From UBA12276 sp041476285 (GTDB lineage Archaea; Micrarchaeota; Micrarchaeia; Micrarchaeales; Micrarchaeaceae): DNA of 14,991 bases. The notes under the pieces were generated by a model, which saw nothing but the letters and a program-made list of their open reading frames with translations, was not told the origin of the DNA and did not search any database. The DNA lies in assembly GCA_041476285.1 (NCBI GenBank), contig JBGOTD010000006.1, forward strand, positions 1 through 14,991. Direction: 5' to 3'. Shown in pieces: positions 1 to 5,534 of the stretch. Within the stretch, counting starts at the first letter, position 1, and each line of letters begins with the position of its first letter. A program made the position numbers and the translations under genes.

Positions 1-56
1 CAAAAAAGACAGATATGATCTATCATAAATTGGCCAAGAGCCGATCAAGTAAGTGA
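1..56 (+). CDS. Possible C-terminal tail of an upstream gene (partial)
   Basis: One plus-strand frame is open from base 3 to a TGA at 54-56. It gives 17 residues, KKTDMIYHKLAKSRSSK, rich in basic residues. The other two plus frames stop at 16-18 and 26-28. This could be the end of a protein that begins outside the window. It is too short to name or to separate from chance. The following gene has its own TATA-like box just after it, so the two need not share a transcript. Confidence 0.25.
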   Translation, partial: KKTDMIYHKLAKSRSSK

Positions 57-58
57 CA

Positions 59-73
59 TTTAAAATATATAAG
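59..73 (+). promoter_or_regulatory. TATA box for the first glycosyltransferase gene
   Basis: The A/T stretch TTTAAAATATATAAG fits the archaeal TATA consensus. It lies about 40-50 bases before the candidate ATG codons at 107 and 116, so transcription would begin near base 90 with a leader of about 15-25 bases. It is placed by sequence likeness only. Confidence 0.5.
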
Positions 74-106
74 AATTAATAGATTGACTAAACAAGATAT
101 TATGGT

Positions 107-1210
107 ATGGTTTTTATGAGGATAGCACTTATCAATGCAACCAAGCCAGAACCAGGGACTGGCGACAAGATAACAGAGTATACCTACCAGCTTTACAAGC
201 ACCTAAGCAAAAATAATAAGGACAAGATAGACGTTCTATATGCCATTGGCGAGACAAAGCCCTCAAATACCATCGGTCTGATTTACACAAATACGATATT
301 CAGAAGTATGATCCCGGGGCTCGCCAAAAAGAACTACGATATAATACACATAACCAACCAAGAGATTGGTTTTGCGGCAAAGATACTAAGGGAAAACGGA
401 GAGAAGGGTGTAATAATAACCACTTTGCATGATACGCTTCGCATGAGGAACGACTTGCACAGGGGGATAAGGCAAAAAATGTACAGCAACCTCACAACGC
501 TTAACATAAGAAACGCCTTGGAAACATCAAGCATGATAATCTTTGACGATGAAAAGACAAAGGATGAAGTAAAAGAGCTGCACAAAATAAAAGATGATGT
601 TGTCATACCTTTGGGCATAAATGAAAGCATAATCAAAACTCCTTTGAAAAAGAGGATTACAAAAAAGAACACTGTTATAGGCTACATAGGTGATTCTTTA
701 TCTTCGAACAAAAACCTCATGATGCTGCTTGAAGCGGCCAACCTTTTGAAATCAGACAAGTCATATTCTTTTGAGATTTACGGAAGCGGAGTTGAGCAGG
801 AGAGCCTTAATATGTACAAGATAGCGAATGACCTGGATAACGTCGAATTCAAAAGCCGTGGACACGCTTCCAAGCTGGTTGATGTATACGACAGCTTTGA
901 CATATTTGTGTATCCTGCATTGGGGGAGACGTATGCAATACCTATACTTGAGGCGTTTGGAAGGGGTTTGCCGGTAATCGTAGATTCCAAATCCAGATAC
1001 ATCAATGACATAAAAAGGTACTGCATCGGGGTAAAAGACGCGCATCAGCTTGTCAAGGCAATAAAAGAGACAAGGCAGAACGTCCAAAACCAAAAGAGAA
1101 TGGAAAATGCTTTAAAATATGCCAGAAGCTTAACATGGGATAGGACAGCAAAAGAAACATACGGGATTTATACAAAACTTGTAAATAAGTCTAAGCAAAA
1201 CAATATGTGA
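107..1210 (+). CDS. GT4-family glycosyltransferase
   Basis: This is a cytosolic GT-B fold glycosyltransferase that would move a sugar from a nucleotide-sugar donor onto a growing glycan. The N-terminal half is the acceptor domain and starts as a Rossmann strand (MRIALIN). The C-terminal half is the GT4 donor-binding domain: VIGYIGDSLSSNKNL (190-204), FEIYGSG (222-228), YDSFDIFVYP (261-270), and the donor-contacting E-x7-E pair E274/E282 followed by GRGLPVI. The length of 367 residues is normal for GT4. ATG codons exist at 107 and 116. The second gives the usual MRIALIN start and is perhaps the true one. The stop codon overlaps the ribosome binding site of the GDP-mannose dehydratase gene, so the two are probably translated together. 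Donor, acceptor and linkage cannot be read from the sequence. It resembles the second GT4 of the window (3088-4182) over the last 100 residues. Confidence 0.88.
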   Translation: MVFMRIALINATKPEPGTGDKITEYTYQLYKHLSKNNKDKIDVLYAIGETKPSNTIGLIYTNTIFRSMIPGLAKKNYDIIHITNQEIGFAAKILRENGEKGVIITTLHDTLRMRNDLHRGIRQKMYSNLTTLNIRNALETSSMIIFDDEKTKDEVKELHKIKDDVVIPLGINESIIKTPLKKRITKKNTVIGYIGDSLSSNKNLMMLLEAANLLKSDKSYSFEIYGSGVEQESLNMYKIANDLDNVEFKSRGHASKLVDVYDSFDIFVYPALGETYAIPILEAFGRGLPVIVDSKSRYINDIKRYCIGVKDAHQLVKAIKETRQNVQNQKRMENALKYARSLTWDRTAKETYGIYTKLVNKSKQNNM

Positions 1211-1212
1211 TC
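1207..1212 (+). promoter_or_regulatory. Ribosome binding site GTGATC before gmd
   Basis: GTGATC matches the complement of the archaeal 16S rRNA 3' end and lies 3 bases before the ATG at 1216. The preceding gene's TGA stop (1208-1210) is inside it, which suggests coupled translation. It favours ATG 1216 over the GTG at 1207 as the start. Confidence 0.5.
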
Positions 1213-1215
1213 TTA

Positions 1216-2286
1216 ATGGGAAAAAGAGCTTTGATAACGGGCTGCACCGGGCAGGATGGTGCATACTTGTGCAAATTATTGCTGGAGAAGGGCTACGAGG
1301 TTTATGGTGCTTACAGGAGAGTATCTACTCCGAACTTTTGGAGGCTGCATTACCTTGGAATATTTGACAAAGTAAAGCTGATACCTTTCGATCTGGTGGA
1401 TATCACATCAATCAACGAGACGATAGAAATATCCAAGCCCGACGAAATATACAATCTTGCTGCGCAGAGTTTTGTAGGGGCAGCATTTGAACAACCTATA
1501 GCAACAGGCATGGTTGATGGCCTTGGCGTTGTTGCCTTCCTGGAAGCGATAAGACACATAAATCCTGAAATAAAGATGTATCAGGCATCTACTAGCGAAA
1601 TGTACGGAACGCAAGGGTTCCTTAACGAGCGATCTGCAAGTAAACCTCTTGATGAAGATAGCCTTTTTGCACCCTCAAGTCCGTACGGCGCCGCAAAACT
1701 CTATAGCTACTGGGCAACCAAAATATACAGGAAAGCATACAATCTTTTTGCGTGCAATGGAATACTTTTCAATCATGAAAGTCCACTTCGAGGACTTGAA
1801 TTCGTTACAAGGAAAATATCCAACGGAGTGGCAAAAATCCATGCAGGCCTTGAAAAAGAACTGGTTCTTGGCAACCTGAAGCCTGGCAGAGACTGGGGTT
1901 ATGCACCAGAGTATGTAGAGGGTATGTGGCGAATTCTGCAGCAGAAGACACCTGATGATTATGTTTTGGCAACCGGGGAATCGCATTCAGTGTTTGCATT
2001 TGTAAAGGAAGCATTCGATTCTGTTGATCTTAATTGGCAGGATTATGTTAAAGTCGACAAAAGGTTTACAAGGCCCGTAGAGGTAAATTTCCTCAGAGGA
2101 GACAACTCAAAAGCAAAGAAAATACTAGATTGGAAGCCAAAAACATCTTTCAAGCAGCTTGTCAAAATAATGGTGGATGCCGATGTAAGCAGATGGGAAC
2201 GACTCCTTAACGGAGAGACATTCCCATGGGATGCACCAAACTATTCCAGCGAAGCCAAGATAATAACAAGAAGCCTTAAGACCTAA
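1216..2286 (+). CDS. gmd: GDP-mannose 4,6-dehydratase
   Basis: It converts GDP-D-mannose to GDP-4-keto-6-deoxy-D-mannose, the branch point for fucose, rhamnose, perosamine, 6-deoxytalose and related deoxysugars. It is an extended short-chain dehydrogenase. Numbering from ATG 1216, the NADP-binding TGCTGQDGAYL lies at 8-18 and STSEMYG at 125-131 holds the catalytic Thr126 and Glu128. SPYGAAKLYSYW at 155-166 holds the Tyr157/Lys161 pair. The signature ACNGILFNHESPLRG at 179-193 is followed by FVTRKIS, LGNLKPGRDWGYAPEYVEGMW and ATGESHSV. The stretch between the STSE motif and the YxxxK motif is about seven residues longer than in the E. coli enzyme. A GTG at 1207 would add three residues, but the GTGATC site supports ATG 1216. 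It is probably in one operon with the GT4 gene. No dedicated fucose synthase is in the window. Confidence 0.96.
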   Translation: MGKRALITGCTGQDGAYLCKLLLEKGYEVYGAYRRVSTPNFWRLHYLGIFDKVKLIPFDLVDITSINETIEISKPDEIYNLAAQSFVGAAFEQPIATGMVDGLGVVAFLEAIRHINPEIKMYQASTSEMYGTQGFLNERSASKPLDEDSLFAPSSPYGAAKLYSYWATKIYRKAYNLFACNGILFNHESPLRGLEFVTRKISNGVAKIHAGLEKELVLGNLKPGRDWGYAPEYVEGMWRILQQKTPDDYVLATGESHSVFAFVKEAFDSVDLNWQDYVKVDKRFTRPVEVNFLRGDNSKAKKILDWKPKTSFKQLVKIMVDADVSRWERLLNGETFPWDAPNYSSEAKIITRSLKT

Positions 2287-2300
2287 ATTCGGCTTGGCTG

Positions 2301-2327
2301 AAAAAATCGAGAAAAGGAAAAGAAAGG
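2301..2327 (-). terminator. T-rich terminator-like stretch for the minus-strand cluster
   Basis: On the minus strand this reads as runs of T (TTTCTTTTCC, TTTTC, then GATTTTTT) starting about 15 bases after the stop codon of the DUF218 gene. Archaeal transcription often ends at such T-tracts without a hairpin. It lies in the 55-base gap between two converging genes. Confidence 0.45.
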
Positions 2328-2341
2328 ATTCTGGTGTCTTG

Positions 2342-3013
2342 CTATTTTATGTAATTTATTGTAGGAACTGTAGTTTTGATTTTTTGCCACTCCTCTCCGG
2401 GCACGGGATTTTTGGTGTAAAATGGGTGTTGTAATTCAACCATTGCCGCAAATGCCCTCCAGTCGCCGTTTTCTATACCTCCATAAATCCCTTTAAGTTT
2501 TTCCAGTTTTTTGGTCTCGTTAAGTCGCATCTCTTCCGCCTTGTCGGCAGGCAGTTCCAATACGCCCTCCTCAAAACTTAGCCTGAATCTGCTGCCTCCG
2601 AAGACCTTTTCAAATATGAAACCCGCCTTTGGAAGGTGCCAGGTTGATGCAATAACTGTAATGGAGCGAACATTGCTCATTTCTCTTACAATCATGTCCG
2701 TGTAGTAGGCATTTCCGATAGTGTCATAGGATTTCTCTTCGAGTATTGTTTTCTCTTCCGGCAATCCTAATCCAACTGCATATGCCTTCATACCTCCTGC
2801 CTCTGTCCTTGGAGGTGGAGTTTCCCTAAGGAAATAATTGTACTTTGCAGTGAATATTGTTATCTGATCTGTATCTCTTTTAAAAACCTCCAGTCCTTTC
2901 GTTACGTTGATTTTTGAGCCTTCAAATAGAGTTCCTTCTTTATCCATGCCCGCACCAGCCACTACTATTAGCTTTTTATCAGCAGCATTCTGAGTACTGG
3001 CTTGTACGCTCAT
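2342..3013 (-). CDS. DUF218 domain protein (YdcF/SanA-like)
   Basis: This 223-residue protein fits the DUF218 family. The core starts with KLIVVAGAG (14-22). It continues with a YDTIGNAYYT segment (96-105) that matches the family's S-x-N-T-x-x-N region, and ITVIASTWHLPKAGFIFEKVFG (118-139), where the family has its conserved serine/histidine stretch ending H-x-x-R/K-A. Bacterial members are linked to cell-envelope polysaccharide and peptidoglycan work, but no reaction is settled for the family. No signal peptide or membrane helix is visible, so this is a soluble, probably cytosolic version with a short polar N-terminal tail. ATG 3013 is supported by GTGAT (3017-3021 on the plus strand) three bases before it. 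It ends the minus-strand run of the glycosylation cluster and faces gmd tail to tail. Its role here is unknown. Confidence 0.8.
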   Translation of the reverse strand: MSVQASTQNAADKKLIVVAGAGMDKEGTLFEGSKINVTKGLEVFKRDTDQITIFTAKYNYFLRETPPPRTEAGGMKAYAVGLGLPEEKTILEEKSYDTIGNAYYTDMIVREMSNVRSITVIASTWHLPKAGFIFEKVFGGSRFRLSFEEGVLELPADKAEEMRLNETKKLEKLKGIYGGIENGDWRAFAAMVELQHPFYTKNPVPGEEWQKIKTTVPTINYIK

Positions 3014-3020
3014 TTTATCA

Positions 3021-3068
3021 CGTATAAATTATGGTTCTGGTAATATAAATAGATTATGATTTTATACG
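3021..3068 (-). promoter_or_regulatory. DUF218 promoter flanked by an 8-bp inverted repeat
   Basis: Two TATA-like boxes face the DUF218 gene: CTATTTATAT (3042-3051 on the plus strand) and TATAAAAT (3059-3066). The exact inverted repeat CGTATAAA (3021-3028) / TTTATACG (3061-3068) brackets this region with a 32-base spacer. Its inner arm abuts the ribosome binding site. The repeat may be an operator, or simply two TATA-like elements facing each other. Confidence 0.4.
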
Positions 3069-3087
3069 CTAATCGACGTGATGTATG

Positions 3088-4182
3088 TCACTGGCTCAGT
3101 ACATCATCATACACTTTGGCAACTCTTTCCGCAAGCTTCTTCCATGTGAACTGCCCTACGTATGCCATGGCCTGCTTCCTCTTTTCAGGATTATAGCCAT
3201 TTACCTTTAGGTCTAATATGGCATCTGCCAGCTCTTTCTCATTCCCTACCTCTATGCAATGCATTGCCAGATCAGGGTTTATCTTGCCCCCCCTCACTAT
3301 GATTACCGGTAGGCCTCTTGCAAGTGCTTCGTACATCATTAATGATTCCCAGATGGAGCAATCAACGAATACATCAAAGCTGTCATATATGTCGATCTTT
3401 TTCTCCTCCGGTGCCAGGTTCATTAATTGTATGCGTTTGTCATTCCCTATTTCAGTGTCCAGATCCCTGGACTGGATTGACCTACTGCCCCAAAGCTCGA
3501 CTTTTATATCCTGTTTGTCTATTGACTTTACGGCCCTGATTAGGATATCAACCCTTTTCTGTTTGCTGAACGAGCCAAGATAGCCGACTCTAAAGGGTGT
3601 GCTTTTTTCCTTCTCTTTAATTGGTTCTGTAATAAACTTATCATCGACAGCGAAACCGATTATATGTATTTTGTTACTATCGTATTCTTTATTATTTTTC
3701 TTCGCAAAATCGATAAGCTCCTCCTTTCCCTTTTCGTTCAATACCAATATCGCATCTGCATTCAAAGCCATCTTGAATCCGATAACTGCCATATAGTCTG
3801 AGAACCAAGAGTTCATCGCAACAAGCTTGCTCTGTCCTTTGTTGCCCCATATTTTTATCCTGTCGTAATAGGGCATAAAGTCGTAGATAGTAACTACGAG
3901 CTTTCCTTTAGGTTTTCCAAATAACCTTAATCCGTTCATATTGTGGATTATCTGGTATTTGCTGAAATCAGTGAACCTTGACTCCAAATAAAACCCAAAA
4001 TGGTTTACAAATGGAAACTTCCTTGCGAGTTTCTTATATTCTAACTTTTCCACTTCCATGTTTTTCATGTCCTTCAAATCAGAATATATGTGGCTTATGT
4101 ATTTTACTATCCCTGAAGTCGAATACATGTCCTCAAACTCAGAACTCATACCTAACAATAATACTTTCATCAAAGCCCCCAT
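3088..4182 (-). CDS. GT4-family glycosyltransferase, variant E-x5-E motif
   Basis: This is a second GT-B glycosyltransferase (364 residues from ATG 4182; ATG 4170 gives MKVLLLG and is the likelier start). The donor domain is recognisable by FRVGYLGSFSKQKRVDILIRA (197-217), VELWGSR (228-234), YDSFDVFVDCSIWE (266-279) and YEALARGLPVII (284-295). The acidic pair in the last motif is E279 and E285, five residues apart, where GT4 enzymes usually have seven. Aligned with the first GT4 of the window, two residues are missing just before the second Glu. The fold and the distal Glu are kept, so the enzyme may still be active with altered donor contacts. An A/T box near 4237-4247 could drive it separately from the radical SAM gene upstream. 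Substrates are unknown. Its place next to AglB suggests work on the same lipid-linked glycan. Confidence 0.85.
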   Translation of the reverse strand: MGALMKVLLLGMSSEFEDMYSTSGIVKYISHIYSDLKDMKNMEVEKLEYKKLARKFPFVNHFGFYLESRFTDFSKYQIIHNMNGLRLFGKPKGKLVVTIYDFMPYYDRIKIWGNKGQSKLVAMNSWFSDYMAVIGFKMALNADAILVLNEKGKEELIDFAKKNNKEYDSNKIHIIGFAVDDKFITEPIKEKEKSTPFRVGYLGSFSKQKRVDILIRAVKSIDKQDIKVELWGSRSIQSRDLDTEIGNDKRIQLMNLAPEEKKIDIYDSFDVFVDCSIWESLMMYEALARGLPVIIVRGGKINPDLAMHCIEVGNEKELADAILDLKVNGYNPEKRKQAMAYVGQFTWKKLAERVAKVYDDVLSQ

Positions 4183-4236
4183 TCCGTTTTCAGATTTTAA
4201 TATGTAATGTGCGTTTCTTTGTTTAATGTGTAATGC

Positions 4237-4247
4237 ATAAATAAATA
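4237..4247 (-). promoter_or_regulatory. TATA-like box upstream of the second GT4 gene
   Basis: On the minus strand this reads TATTTATTTAT. It would place the transcript start near 4217, giving a leader of about 35-45 bases. A nearer A/T stretch (about 4191-4202) is an alternative that would make a nearly leaderless message from ATG 4170. Confidence 0.3.
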
Positions 4248-4277
4248 GTTTTGTATTCAGTCACAATAATGTTCGGC

Positions 4278-5477
4278 CTAGTCGTTTATGACGCAGCACC
4301 TGGCACAGGCAGGGAACAGTTTGTGGTTGTATAATTCTGTCCTGAACTTCTGCGCTTTCTCATTCTTCCACATGTCCTTTATTTTATCTGTTCTAGTGTT
4401 CCCAAGCTTGAAGTCAGTCATCCACTCATCCGGGCAGAACATTACGTCCCCATTTGCCTTTATCAGCAAAGTATCCCACGATATGAAGCACCTGCTCTTC
4501 TTCGTGAAATTAAGATCTGAGTAATACTTGACAATCTCGTCTCTTGACATAAGTGGGTGTATGAATATCGGCTTTTTGAACTTGGTTTTCTGTATTTTCA
4601 TTATTTCGTCAGCCAGTTTGTTCACGTAATCTGGCTGCGGCCTTGATATTATGTGTGAATCTACTCCTGTTTCAGCTGTTCCAAATACTCTATGCAGCTC
4701 CTTCTTGTGCATTTCTGCATGTTCCTTGTCGGTGAACCAAAGATGTTGCATCCTTGTCGCATCAACACCAACATCATCTTGCAGATGTCTTGCAAGCTCC
4801 TCAATCCTGCCAGCTATCCATGGCGAAAATGTTGTATTTGTTTTTATTGCAGGGAATGTTGAGTTGCCTCTGAATTCAATAAGCTTCCTTATCGTGTCTG
4901 TTGTCTTCCTGAACATTCCCTTGCCTCTTATATTGTCATGAACATCTTCCGGTCCGTCAATCGAGAAATTTATCGTAAGGTTTTTGATTTTTGACAGCCT
5001 TTGCAATTGTTCATCACTCAGCAATGTGCCGTTGTTGTTTGTTATTACCGACATGCCCTTTTTGGTTATATATTCTATTATGTCGACAGTGTCCTTCCTG
5101 ATGAATGGCTCGCCTCCCGATAAATAGAAGGATGGTTTATCTTCAGACAGCTGGTCTATTACGCTGTATATCTCCGGAGTTGTCAGCTCCTTGGTGACCA
5201 TGCTGCTCTTTTCCTGGATCAACTTGTAGGCTATTCCATTCTCGCCCCACCACCAACAGAATGAGCATCTAAGATTGCAGATTATGGAAAGTTCTAGGTT
5301 TATGTTGTTTATCTTGCCTGCAAATCGTTTATCTGAGAATTTGAACTTGACGTCGTTGGATATCTTCTGAGGAAGCTGTATGGCCTCTACGCCATAGTTC
5401 CACAGCTTTGGGTTTATATCGTAAAGTTTCATGCCAATCTTATAAAGATTGGGATGACTTCCACTATCCAGCTTCAC
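4278..5477 (-). CDS. Radical SAM protein with partial SPASM/twitch tail
   Basis: The radical SAM core has the cluster motif C67-NLR-C71-SF-C74, followed at once by WWWGENG, then SGGEP (120-124) for SAM binding and the later strands ITNNNG (145-150) and INFSIDGP (169-176). The tail shows C330, then G343 and C348 in the C-x12-G-x4-C spacing typical of SPASM domains. It then has only C391-x2-C394-C395 at the extreme C-terminus, so the full seven-cysteine set is absent. One auxiliary iron-sulfur cluster (twitch type) is more likely than two. Radical SAM enzymes of this build modify peptides, sugars or cofactors. The target here cannot be named. Its setting between AglB and a glycosyltransferase suggests a sugar or S-layer modification. 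The start is GTG, supported by GTGAT three bases upstream. The first in-frame ATG is at residue 16. Confidence 0.88.
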   Translation of the reverse strand: MKLDSGSHPNLYKIGMKLYDINPKLWNYGVEAIQLPQKISNDVKFKFSDKRFAGKINNINLELSIICNLRCSFCWWWGENGIAYKLIQEKSSMVTKELTTPEIYSVIDQLSEDKPSFYLSGGEPFIRKDTVDIIEYITKKGMSVITNNNGTLLSDEQLQRLSKIKNLTINFSIDGPEDVHDNIRGKGMFRKTTDTIRKLIEFRGNSTFPAIKTNTTFSPWIAGRIEELARHLQDDVGVDATRMQHLWFTDKEHAEMHKKELHRVFGTAETGVDSHIISRPQPDYVNKLADEIMKIQKTKFKKPIFIHPLMSRDEIVKYYSDLNFTKKSRCFISWDTLLIKANGDVMFCPDEWMTDFKLGNTRTDKIKDMWKNEKAQKFRTELYNHKLFPACARCCVIND

Positions 5478-5480
5478 TAC

Positions 5481-5521
5481 ATCACACAGTAATTAGAAGA
5501 TTTCTTTTCCACATATTTATA
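5481..5521 (-). promoter_or_regulatory. Promoter and ribosome binding site of the radical SAM gene
   Basis: Read on the minus strand, TATAAATA (5514-5521) is a good archaeal TATA box just past the AglB stop codon. About 15-20 bases after the expected start of transcription comes GTGAT (5481-5485), three bases before the GTG start codon at 5477. This supports both the GTG start and a transcript separate from AglB. Confidence 0.5.
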
Positions 5522-5534
5522 CATTTCTGTCCGT

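Noticed and set aside
3218..3583. A 121-codon plus-strand open frame inside the second GT4 gene
   Set aside because: The minus strand encodes the conserved GT4 donor domain here. The plus frame is its shadow.
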